From Rhodosorus marinus (Eukaryota; Rhodophyta; Stylonematophyceae; Stylonematales; Stylonemataceae): DNA of 64,000 bases. Of this stretch, positions 23,268-33,794 are shown in pieces. The notes under the pieces were generated by a model. It was not told where the DNA came from. It did not search any database and saw only the letters and a program-made list of their open reading frames with translations. The translations under genes and the position numbers were made by a program. Position 1 is the stretch's first letter. Each line of letters begins with the position of its first letter. Location: the NCBI GenBank assembly GCA_029953675.1, contig JAMWBK010000001.1, forward strand, positions 1,835,001 to 1,899,000. Direction: 5' to 3'.

Positions 23268-25462
23268 ATGGGTGAGGATAGAAAGCCCGGCATTGTTCGG
23301 AGAGTGCTGGTGATGTTCGGCTGGCCTGACGCGATTGAGATGAAGCCAGCGAGTGAGTATGATCTGCATTCTGAGGAGTACTACAACCGAATCGCATGGA
23401 ATTTTGCAAAAGTGATTTATCCTGTTCTCCTTACAATGATCGCGACGCTCTACTTGCGAGGTGAGTGGTGCTCTTTAACTCTTAAGCGACTCTGTTCTTG
23501 ATTGAGATGCAATTTTTGCAGCAGGCAATTTGTATCCATCCAAGGGTGCAGCTTCGCTCAGCTCAAATCTTGGGCCAATCTCTTCTCGCTCCCTTGCGTG
23601 TCATGGATAGGATCTTACGGAGACTATGCTTGTGAATACGACGGGTCGAACCTCAACGGATTCAGCAATGATTTTAATCCGGAGGACCCGAGCTCCTTCG
23701 GGCAAAGCGATGATTTCGATGCAACGACAATATTTATAATAATTATAGTGGTGTGGTTCGTCTTTTTGATCCTTGCGACGTTTGGGCTTGTTTTCGTCCT
23801 GAAGCGCAACCTGGACTGGATCCTCTTCAGCCTATTGTACCTTTCAGTCTTCATCTTCCTCGGAATCATAGGAGGCAGATATCTATTCTATTGGGTGAGG
23901 AGTGTATGTTGGAATTTCGATTGGATAACACTCGTCTTCTTGACTGGGAATTTCTGTGCTGGTGGTATAATTGCTATATTTTGGAAGGCTCCTAGGTACG
24001 ATCCTGCCCCCTTCCAAGTATTCCTTTCTAGCCCAGGGCCGTTTTGGGGTCACGCGGAACGGGAGGACTCCGTTTGTACGACCACCCTCTCTTACCCTAT
24101 CTGCTTTTTCTCTTTTTTTTGTTGCGTTTTCCTACAGATGGATGAACCAAGGCTACCTCGTTGCTTTGAGTGCGCTCATGGGTAATATTTTTGATTCATC
24201 AGCTCCCGCATGGACTCTATGGGTGTTGTTGGGTCTACTTGTAGCATGGGATCTGTTCGCAGTGTTGGCACCTTGCGGCCCACTGCAGGAGTTGATCAAG
24301 GTCGCCGGGGAAAGGTATCTTGGAGACACCACTGACCCATAGCGTTTGTTAGCTGCGTCCGATCAGCGAAAATGGTGATTAACGATTCCTCATTTCGTGT
24401 CAACTCGCCCGCGGCAGGCAAAATGATCTGTCTGGAATGTTGTATGACACAAACCCGGTCGCACGTGGTAGGGAGGATCCAGCCGAGCTGAGAAGGAGAA
24501 AGGGTGAGCCGCATATGCTCATGTGCTAGAGTACACCTGCACGCAGATATCATTCTTAAAGTCTACTTTCGGCTGTTGTTTATTGAAGAGCGCCGAAATC
24601 GCAGACGGCAGAACAATGAGGAAGTAGCAGGTTCTGCACCCGCGACACCGGATGTCACTGGAGCCGAAATTGAGCCCGAAACACCGGCTCCGAGCTCACA
24701 GCCTATATATCGTGCTGAAAGACGCGACGGGTCAGGAACTGAAGAGTACATCCCTTCAAGTCGAACAGCGACACAGGATGGCACTGGAACCGGAACTGAG
24801 CCCGAAACACCTGCTCCGAGGTCACAACTTATTTATCGTGCTGCAAGACGCAACGGGTCTGGAACTGAAGAGTATATCCCTTCGAGTCGAACAGCTGTGA
24901 TCGATCCCCCATCAGGTGGCGATGAGGAAATTGTTGATTACAACATTGCGGGCACCAATACTGCGGACCAACCAAACGGATATTCGCATTTGGCAAAGCC
25001 AGAGGAAACTCCAGAGAATCGGTTCGCTACGCCTGCTGCTTTGTCCCGCCCGGTAGAACATGGCCGTGGCGGTACCCAGGCACAAGTAGACGATGCGAGC
25101 AAGTTTTTGGACAAGAACGTGAAGCTCGGATTGGGTGACTTTGTGTTCTACAGTGTCCTGGTTTCAGTGTCTGCGCGCTTTGGATTCATGGAAGTGGCGA
25201 CGAGTTTCAGTGGAGTAGTGGCGGGGCTTTGTCTCACGTTTGTAATCCTTATCACACACCAGCGACCACTTCCGGCTCTGCCCATCTCGCTGACGTTTGG
25301 ACTAATCGCCTTTTTCGTTACGCGGTAAGTGCTTGAGACAGATCAGATTTTCAAAGCGGACCGTTTCTGAAGAATTGATTACGTCTTTTCCTCATGCGCA
25401 CTACCAGATACTCGCTGAACCCTTTTGTGGGGAATCTTCTCGAGAACATGTTATTCAACTGA
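23268..25462 (+). CDS. PSEN: Presenilin, intramembrane aspartyl protease
   Basis: Catalytic subunit of gamma-secretase-type complexes in ER and endosomal membranes. Exons 23268-23460, 23611-23995, 24138-24314, 24418-24503, 24589-25324 and 25408-25462 sum to 543 residues, with every junction in phase. Nine-helix plan: a hydrophobic segment at about 44-64, a polar acidic loop, then closely spaced helices from about 95. WxxxGYLVALSALM leads to LLVAWDLFAVLAP, where the first catalytic Asp (231) sits in WD instead of the usual YD. After a long cytosolic loop comes KLGLGDFVFYSVLV, with the second catalytic Asp 464 in GLGD, and then PAL (509-511) in LPALPISLTFGL. The loop carries a 42-residue tandem repeat (309-341 and 351-383). 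The short C-terminus ENMLFN is usual. The first intron could instead contain a 21-nt microexon (23525-23545). Confidence 0.93.
24672..24897 (+). repeat. 126-nt tandem duplication inside presenilin exon 5
   Basis: Units begin at 24672 and 24798 with GAGCCCGAAACACC and stay about 90% identical for about 100 bases, in frame. They encode two copies of a Pro/Glu-rich segment ending TEEYIPSSRTA. Confidence 0.9.
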
Positions 25463-28395
25463 GGTTTTTCCCGAATCTTACGGAACAAAATGTTGAGTTG
25501 GACAACCAATACCTGTTTCGTATGCTTGCGTGGAGCTGCTTGGGTTCCACAGAAGAAGGATGCCGTTGCCCGCATGTTGGAGGCTGCTTATTCGTCAGAT
25601 CATGCGGCTCGGAGGAAGGATTATACTGTGCGCAATCAGCCTCCGAGGCTCTCGGACTAGGGGAGCGCAGAGGCGAAGGCCCAGTTACAGACATGGTTCA
25701 ATATTGTTCAAATTTATTAAGATGTGTGCGGAATGCTGAGCTCTGGATCAGGAAAATAGGTGTAACATTGCAAGGGAAATTTTTTTCACACGAATACAGT
25801 CCGTATTTGCAGACTCGCACCCAACCTGTTCCAAGTTCCGGGGAGGGGGGGGGGGTGGGGACAGTTCAAACCCACAATCAGCGATTATGATGGTATTGTC
25901 GTCTCCGAGCTTCGCATTAGAAATTGCCCCGTCTTTGTCCAGTGGACCTGTCCGCTATGATGTCAGACAGGTGGTCGATAACGCTACAGATGCACCCATC
26001 CCTTCAATGCGTGCCGAGATGTATGTTTCGACAATCCAAGCCTCAAGCGTTAAAGCTTGGGTCTATCAAAGCCGCGCAAGCCCGTGCTGTAATGAAGGTA
26101 CTTTTAGTGGATTACAAACACCTGCCTGAGAAGCCTGCTACTATTTTTCCCAAGCTGAGGTGACTAGCATGTACACAAACGCTCTCAAACACCCCATCAT
26201 GAAGGGTAAGAAAAGCACCTTCTGATTCGTTTCGACGTCTTTTAGCAAATGGAGAGGGGAGAAGGGGGAATAGAATTTTTCGATGTATGTGCGGAGAAAG
26301 TGCCTGTTCAATTCCCAAGAGCCCGTGTCGGGTGTTGATGTTCTTGAAACGACGCCGCTTCCAAAACGTCAGACAGGTCAGAAGCAGCCAACGTGCGACA
26401 GATTGATTGGCTATCTTACATGGTCGTTTTTTATTGGTTATATCTCAACAACCAATCAATTTTGTAACCCACTCATTTCTACGTATTTGTTGTCCAGGAA
26501 TTTTTTTATTTTTTTGGAGGCCCGTGAGCCTTGCATTATCGTCAATTTTTATTCGAAGCTTTTTTTTTTACCGCTGAGGGGCATTGCGAGACCCATATAT
26601 CGTATTTACTAGATGAATGCTTGTTTTCACGATACGGGATACACTGATTTCAACGGAAAAAAGGGAAGAGAACTAATCACAGTATAAAGGCACATCGAAT
26701 ATATAGGCCAGGATCACATTAGACGAAAGATTTTCCAAGATCGTTCTGTAGCCCCTGGTGGCTAGACTTCGTCCCAATTCCTTGAAATATGTTTTGAAAT
26801 AATAGTACTTATGGCTTTTATGACGAAACGCATAGCCCCCTTAAGAAATCGACATACTTATTTATATGCAATTTCATTCGAAAAAAATGTAATTTCTACG
26901 AGTCGGCTGTTGCTAATCTAAGAGTCAGACAACTGAGGGTTTGGGGCTGAGAAGGCGCCGTTTCGTAAAATCGATTTTGAAAGGCGGATTTCCTGAAACT
27001 GATTTGCCAATGAAATAACTCAAACGCAACTTGTCTCGAATTTAATTCTTTTTCAATTGGTCTGTCCCTTAGAAGAATTGAATTAATGTAATTATTTACG
27101 TTTTGGCCTCATTTTTGGAAAATGCCTACAAGAGACTTGATGAATATTTTTGGTGCTGCGGTAAACGCCAACCACTCACTGACTTCCATCTAGAATACAT
27201 GGGATTTTACTAGGAACAGACAAATATGGCAGCCTCAGAAAAACAATCAGAATACAATATACTTGCTGGGATCTGGTAGAATAGTCATATATTCTTTTCA
27301 AAACAAAATCACATTTCAGTCAAACGACGACCTTTCGAAGGGGTCAGAGGTTTTTGGAAAACAAATCTTATCTCGTAGTATCACAGCAACAAACGCAACT
27401 GGGCCCGGAAACCTAGAAATGACGGTTCGTGTATACCAGAGGAACTAACCCCTAAATTATTCTTGTATCTTTTCATATATACCTCTTGCATATATATTTT
27501 AACATATGTGCTCTTAGTCAGCGAGGGAAGATATCGAGGGGTTAAAAGTGTCCAAGATAATTTCGGATCAGGGAAAATTCCTACAGTCGTTTCTCCCCTA
27601 CCCCTCCCTCCCTCAACTACTACCCCAGCAGTTGTTTTCCCTAGTCCGATGCCCTCCCTAGCTTGTAAACTGTAAAATTGAACTCTCGCCCTTTGCTTCT
27701 TCTGAATACCCCTGTTCATTGTAGACATATTAAGTGGACGTGATTGCTCGGAATATACGGCCTAGGGAATCGAGTAAAATATTTCGAAATCAGGCATCAT
27801 CAAAGGGCTGGATTGTTGTCCTAAATTGCACATGGGCAGAAATGGATGCGAGGAATAATTATAGGGATATAATTAATTGTTTAAATATACAAATTTACTT
27901 AATACAATCATTATATATAGTATTTCAATCATATATTTATCGCTATGTCGAACAATTTTGTTGTTCTTTGTAGGGGGTATTTTTCTAAATAACTTTGCTT
28001 GAAGGGGAAGGAAAAAGGGTGGAATTCTATTTCAATCGCATACTATGAGACCGAGCAGAAGGGGAGGGGGGCATCAATGTCTCATCTACACCGTAAAGTT
28101 TACCCAGGGGTATATTGGTTTGGGATAGATTGCGTTTGTATTGCATCACCGGTGGGGAAAGGGAGGGGGTGGTTGGGGGGTAAGAATGATTTAGTAGGTT
28201 TTCCTGGTTTTGCGAAGGCTTCTATAAGACATGAGGACTGTTCTTCTTGATTCGTGCAGTTGATGGGTGTGAGTCGAGACTGTTGATGGGTTAAAGAGTT
28301 ACAAGGAGAAGCTTTTCGTTGGAATGCAGTAGAAGGTGTTTCGCTTCGATCTACGAGAGGAGTGAAGGGTTTTTTAATTCGGTGGATCGGGAGAG
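25463..28395. other. Intergenic, long and AT-rich
   Basis: 2.9 kb. A frame at about 25516-25662 (VPQKKDAVARMLEAAYSS, ending LSD-stop) looks coding-like but has no start or in-phase partner; it could be a relic exon downstream of presenilin. A G-run lies at about 25846-25860. From 26500 on it is AT-rich with no supported gene. Confidence 0.5.
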
Positions 28396-29047
28396 ATGGT
28401 GTCGGGTGCGCTTGGGGATTTAGACTTGGAGGAACTTAGTGATGATGTTCTTCGGACGAATCAGGGGACCTTGGCCCTCGATCAGGGCGGTATAGACTAT
28501 TGGAATGTGATCGACAAGAAGGAGGAGAATTTGGCGAGCCTTTTCCAGGCAGATATTTCTGCTACTACTGAGCTCTTCTCGCCTTCTAGTGAGTTCTCAG
28601 ACTCGAAGAATGAGACGCAGTATGGGGATATGATCCTGGAAGAAATAGAGGAGAGTAAACCAAGCTTGGCTTCGCTTGCCGTTGAGTCCCCCCCGAGCAC
28701 CAGGAACAAGTCAATTCCCCCACAAAAGGTGAGTGCTCCTACACGCCGTTTCCCCGGCAGAACATTCAACAATCTCCAGGCGCACTTTTTGCAACGAGAT
28801 GGATCGGTCCTTTTACAAAAACTCATGCGAACACACTACTTCTTGGCTATGCTTTTAGAATCAGCATCATATGCCCGGCAGAACAGCTGATGAATCCCGA
28901 AGCGCTAGATGGCATGCTCGGCTTCGGTTCCGAGAGAAGAAGAAGAGAAGGACATTTGGCAAGAAGATTCTGTACCAGAAGAGAAAGGTTGTTGCCGATG
29001 CTAGACCGAGAGTCATGGGCCGATTTGTGAAGAAGCAAACGACCTAA
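28396..29047 (+). CDS. CCT-domain protein (CONSTANS/TOC1-type motif)
   Basis: Two exons, 28396-28728 and 28859-29047, 130-nt intron, phase 0, 173 residues. The first 110 residues are acidic and Ser-rich with no fold evident (ELSDDV, ILEEIEESKPS). The C-terminal exon is a complete CCT motif: ARLRFREKKKRRTFGKKILY followed by QKRKVVADARPRVMGRF, with conserved Arg/Lys positions and the terminal RPRVxGRF. CCT domains bind NF-Y-type complexes and DNA in plant light and clock regulators and occur in many algae and other protists. There is no B-box or response-regulator domain here. It is likely a nuclear transcriptional regulator; its target is unknown. Confidence 0.8.
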
Positions 29048-29465
29048 CCTGCACGCACGCACGTCTGACTCGTGCGTTTCAGATGAGTTTACACAGTTAG
29101 TCGAAGTCCTGCTGGGTCTTTGTGTATGTAGCGGAGAGTCGAGGTTGTTTAGTCCCACACCATCGCCCCCACTCAAGACTTTTGTCACGTTGTTTTTGGA
29201 GCGTGGAACGGTCCCCAAGTTTTATTATTAATCGATCGAAAGTAGTTAGTAGCGCTCACGCTCTATTGTAAAATAGCGGACGGGGTGTTGAATGACATTA
29301 TGAAGATAGTTAACAATGTCATCAAACCTCAGCTTGCCAGAGTAGTGTTTTATAAAGAAAGCAATCCCCGAATAACCCCAGAGGGCTCGGAGACGCGTCT
29401 TAAAATGCAGCGCTGCTCTCAGCGTGTAGGCGGTGGGCGACCCTGGCAGGCCAACTAGCCCTCGA
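29048..29465. other. Spacer between convergent CCT and EXO84-like genes
   Basis: 418 bases, 3' ends of both genes. It contains most of the dispersed repeat (copy 2). No other gene is seen. Confidence 0.6.
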
Positions 29466-29470
29466 TCAGT
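29385..29470. repeat. Dispersed repeat, copy 2
   Basis: Matches 21663-21750 at about 80% (GACGCGTCTT, GCTGCTCTCAGCGTG, GGGCGACCCTGGCAGGC). Its right end reaches the stop codon of the EXO84-like gene. Confidence 0.7.
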
Positions 29471-31468
29471 CAATGCTTTCAAGCAATCTCCTTTTAACCA
29501 GCTCTAGCTGCTTCGGAGAGTGTGCTTCCAATGCGGGCTTCCAAATGCTTTCCTTAAGAACGGAAACCAATCCGGGCACGAGCGAATCTGCTAGGAAAGC
29601 CCGATCCATCAAGAACCGCTCTTTCTGTAGTGCAGGTTCCGCGGCTTTCCCATCTGCTACGTACGCCTTCAAGCAAAAGACAACGCAATCGACTCCATCT
29701 GCGAGGACGTCATCCCTCCCCACTCTGGCGACGCCCCCAAGCAGCTCCAGCAATTCGCGACTAAGCTCGGCACATGTGCGAGTCACTATCGAGGATTCAC
29801 TCTTTCTGCCTTCAACAGCCGAAGTCATATCCGCCAGGGAAATGTTTGCTAAACTCCAATCCCGTTCAACCAGCTCGGATACAATCCTCGCCCGTTCAAG
29901 TGCAAAGCAGCGACGCAGGTCTTCACACAGCAGTTCAGAAAGTTTCACCACGAAAATCTCTCGCACGGAGCTGTCCACACTAGAGTCTTCCTCAATCTCT
30001 GACCCATCAATCGCTGCAGAGAATCCAACGCATACGTCATGAACCGACTCGTTCCCTGAACCACAAACCTGAAACCGAGAAAGCAAGAATACAAACACAT
30101 TGGAAGAGTGAAGACTCTTAGCTATCGACATAGGCAGTAGAGGATGATCATGAAGATGGACAGCAGCCGCTCCAATCCTTTCTTCTCAAGCAAACACGAG
30201 CTATAATCGAGATGCCGAGAAGAGGGAACGTTGAAGAAAAGCATCAGCTGTGTTTCTCAAACCGGGTACAGTTCTTCCAGCTGCTCGGATCCTAGTTCAA
30301 CCAACTCACCAGCTTGTGGAAGAACTTGTCGTAAAATATTTCAACCTCGTGCACGAACCACACCAAAAACCTTGATGCGATGCTCTCGTCTTCGGCGTGG
30401 AGCTTCTGGTAGTTCCGATGGACTTTGCTTGTGAGACGAATGAATCGGAGGCTCAAGGTCGCCCAGTATTGTGACAGTGGATCCATTCGTGGGTTGATAG
30501 CTAGCTCATCTGATACTCGCCCGGAAGAGGAGTCGAAGAAGACGTCACAGGCTGTTGAGGATCGGTCAAGCTCGATCAACCGGAGGCAGTACGGTGTCGG
30601 GTCTGCGCAGTCCGAACCACGTGCGACTAGCTCTTTCAGGAGGACCTCTCTCGCGATCGCCAGGCGGTTGCTGACAGATTCTTCCAGTCTAGTAAAATTG
30701 CTGGTTCCAGGCAAGAGCTTCGAAATACAACGAGAGAAAAAGGTGGTACTTGTTTTAGCTGTTTTAGGCGGTATGTCGGGCGTTACCCATGTCCCAACCT
30801 GAGGCTGTTCTTCGAACCTTGACAGCTCGAACGGCCTCCTCGAAAGACTGTTCGAAGATTGCTCGCTCGAGTTCTCTGATCTGAATCTCGAAATCAAGCT
30901 GGCTAAGGACGATTTGTTCTTCTTCCGCAACAGTTTGAGCTACACGTGCTTGCTTGGCTTGGACGAAGGACTCTGCTGGGTGATCGTCGAGGCTTGAGGT
31001 CTGGGACGCTTTCCTGATGCTTTTGGAGGTTGAGAGATGGAGAGCTTTTACCTCGCCGAGTCTCTTCTCAGTTTCCTTCAGCTGGTTCTCGAGCTTCTCA
31101 TCGAGCAAGTCAACGTCGTGAACGCTGCCGGCCTTTCCCGCGTCCAGAATCTCCAACATCTGTACCTGGTCGTCATCAAGCACGAACGCTCCGCTCTTAT
31201 CAACAAGCGCGCTTTTTGGATACGTTCTGCAGCTCCTCTCTGAAAACCATTCCGAGCTTTTCTTGTTGTCCAGAAGAAAGCTCTCCACACCAGAGGTCAA
31301 AATGTCGATTGCGTCCTCCTCAATATCATCCTGGAGTTCAGTTGTCTGTGCTCTTAGCTCTCCAGCGTCCGTTTCACGATCGATTTCCTTCGAAGAAACC
31401 CTGCGTTCGCTCGTCGGCCTTTGAAACGGTCTCCAGCTCCTCCTCTTCCTGCTGTCTGCTTTCGACAT
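29466..31468 (-). CDS. Exo84-like exocyst subunit
   Basis: Exocyst subunits tether secretory vesicles to the plasma membrane. Model: 30818-31468, 30310-30717, 30130-30247 and 29466-30055, 588 residues, introns 100, 62 and 74 nt, all in phase. The N-terminal third is acidic with a coiled-coil stretch (VDLLDEKLENQLKETEKRLG). The helical core has LDFEIQIRELERAIFEQSFE, then LAIAREVLLKELV, ASRFLVWFVHEVEIFYDKFF and SCLLEKKGLERLL. This order resembles plant Exo84 C-terminal domains (LL...A, then an LVxWxxxE helix, then CxLLExxGL). The third exon is short and was inferred from phase and the LLEKKGL match; if it is skipped, the last exon could start at 30068. The first donor is GTTCGA. Assignment rests on pattern resemblance only; another helical tethering subunit is possible. 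Confidence 0.6.
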
Positions 31469-32387
31469 TCCTGCAAACACTGCTTCATCCCTTCTAAATC
31501 ACCAGGCGTATCTCCTCTACACGAAGTATATCACAAGCTGAGAACAGGTTTCTGTACAAAATAGTGCTTCTCCAGTCTTCAGAACCATCCATTGACTTTG
31601 TTCTCGAAGACCAGCTGCTCGTGCCAACCCTTGTCCACCTGACCTACCAGACCATCATCATCTTACTACTCAACCTGATCGTGGGGGATGATGAGGAACC
31701 AGCGCAGCGGCTTCCAGCTCCATGTACCTTCGGGATAGGGTAGCTCAGAAAGACTAAATGCTCTGTTAACAGTCATCTTCATCAACCAATTTAGAGCTTA
31801 TCAACGCTTTGCTCTCAATGATTGGATCCGAACTGCCGTGAAAGTAAGGGGTTTGGAGTTGAGAGTTGAACAGAACCACCAAGACACGTATGAGCAGACC
31901 GGAAACTGAGTCCTAGCATCTTAGAGCTGCACTGAGCAACTGTGTGGTAACAAAAATTCCAAAATTCAAAGCAAAATCGTTTACAAACTGACAACTCATA
32001 CGGATGGGAACGGTGATGATGACCTTGCAAGGATGTCACTAGGTCTCACGCCGTTTTGCCCCAGGACAGACTCATACAGCTAATGGAAGGCGTTTTCAAA
32101 CCAGAACCGCAACAGGTTGGAGGATAAGGAGACGTCCCGCTTCAACGGAAAGAGCCTCGATCGGTGAAGTTCCAACTCGGTTGATAACAACTCCGCCCCC
32201 TCGCCAACTTTCTGTTGAATGCTTCACATTGTATCCAACTAGTCTAACCACGAGCTGCTTGGGCCACGACTGCAAAACTAGAACTGAACCAGGTTTGGAT
32301 GCAGGTTTTCGGTCTCGATGATCTCATCTGAGTTGGCAGCGTCTCAGCTCGGTCACATGTGCTTCCGGAGGGTGGGCTACTTTATTC
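31469..32387. other. Intergenic
   Basis: About 0.9 kb of ordinary composition between two minus-strand genes. Short frames on both strands; nothing supported. Confidence 0.55.
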
Positions 32388-33794
32388 TCATAGCAAGACA
32401 TCGAGAATCTTCGCCTTTCTCTCAGTCACAGGTGGATAAACAATATCGAGGTCGAAAACTTTTCTGGCGGATTTGTGAAGGAACGCTTTTCCGTTGGAGA
32501 AGGTCTCAAACCCACTCTTACCATGGTACCTTCCGATTCCACTGCTTCCTACTCCGCCGAACGGTAGCGTCTCTATAGAGAAGTGAAGGATGACGTGGTT
32601 GACGACTACTGCTCCAGTTGACACCGCAAACGAAAAACTGTCTATAGCGCTTCGATTGGTGCTGAAAATGTACGCGGCAAGCGGATGGGGCCGATCGCTG
32701 ATAAACTGCAGGGCCTCATCCAAGTCTTCAACGGGAAGGACTGGAAGAAGAGGTCCAAAGATCTCCTCCTGCATGATCTTCGCCTCGGGTTTGGTATTAT
32801 AGAACACTGTTGGTGCAATCCAGTTGCTCTCCCGATCGTACTGACCGCCGATGACCAACTCACCCCTCACTTTCTCATCCTCGTTTAACATCGCAAGAAG
32901 GCGATCAGTATGCCGCTGGTGGACGAGATGCGTCGTTTCATCCTTGGCGGCCTCGCCTTTCGGATAGAACTGGTGGTAGGCGTCCAATAGCGCTGCACGA
33001 AGAGGTTCCATGGCTTCTTTGGTCACGAGAGCATAGTCTGCAGCAATGCAAATTTGGCCAGAATTAATGTGCTTGCCGAAGAGAAGCCGACGTGCTGTCG
33101 TTTCAAAGTTGGCAGACTCGTCAATAAATGCTGGTGATTTTCCTCCCAGCTCCAACGTGACTGGGGTCAATTGCTTCGCCGCTGCTTCGTATATAATTCG
33201 ACCCACTCGCTCACTCCCGGTATAAAAAATGTGATCAAACTTTCGTTTCAGCAACTCCTCCGCTACGTCGGCTCCTCCTTCGATCACCGCAAACGCTTCG
33301 GGGTCCAAATACATGTCTAAGAGCTTTTTAACCGTTGCAGAGGCTTTTGGAGCGAGCTCCGATGGCTTTACAACTACGCAATTGCCTGCGGCAAGAGCGT
33401 CCACCAGCGGTACGAGGCAGAGATTGAGGGGAAAATTCCACGCCCCAAAGACCAACACGACTCCGAGGGGTTCATTGATAATCTTTGCAGTCGAGGGAAA
33501 ATGTGTAATTTCGGTGCTCACGGGAACGGGTTTCATCCAAGACTTGAGGTTTTTCAGGGCGCACTTTATGGACTTCTCTATAGTCGAGATCTCAGTCATC
33601 TTAACCTCCAACTTTGGTTTCCACAATTCAGTTGCAACACTCTCCTTAAACTCATCCTCATTTTCCTGCATCATCCGAAGCATAGCCTGCAACTGTGCCT
33701 TCCTCCATTCGTACCGCTTCGTTTTCTGGGACTTGAAAGTCCCACGTAGCTTGTTCACCGTCTCATCGATCGACAACGTACCATTGTCCACCAT
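32388..33794 (-). CDS. Aldehyde dehydrogenase, ALDH3-like
   Basis: Oxidises aldehydes, probably fatty or lipid-peroxidation-derived, to acids with NAD(P)+. Single exon, 468 residues from the ATG at 33794 (MVDNGTLSID). The 5' extension of the frame has no further ATG. Active-site set is complete: Asn120 in WNFPL, Glu215 in LELGGKS, Cys249 in SGQICIA, and the EEIFGPLLPV motif. The cofactor segment KPSELAP and FYTGS loop are intact. Short length, GVVLVFGAWNFPL and the missing N-terminal extension place it in the ALDH3 class. The C-terminus lacks an obvious membrane anchor; it ends KAKILDVLL. Confidence 0.95.
   Translation of the reverse strand: MVDNGTLSIDETVNKLRGTFKSQKTKRYEWRKAQLQAMLRMMQENEDEFKESVATELWKPKLEVKMTEISTIEKSIKCALKNLKSWMKPVPVSTEITHFPSTAKIINEPLGVVLVFGAWNFPLNLCLVPLVDALAAGNCVVVKPSELAPKASATVKKLLDMYLDPEAFAVIEGGADVAEELLKRKFDHIFYTGSERVGRIIYEAAAKQLTPVTLELGGKSPAFIDESANFETTARRLLFGKHINSGQICIAADYALVTKEAMEPLRAALLDAYHQFYPKGEAAKDETTHLVHQRHTDRLLAMLNEDEKVRGELVIGGQYDRESNWIAPTVFYNTKPEAKIMQEEIFGPLLPVLPVEDLDEALQFISDRPHPLAAYIFSTNRSAIDSFSFAVSTGAVVVNHVILHFSIETLPFGGVGSSGIGRYHGKSGFETFSNGKAFLHKSARKVFDLDIVYPPVTERKAKILDVLL

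Noticed and set aside
28497-28826. 109-codon minus frame
   Set aside because: Shadow of the CCT-protein first exon.
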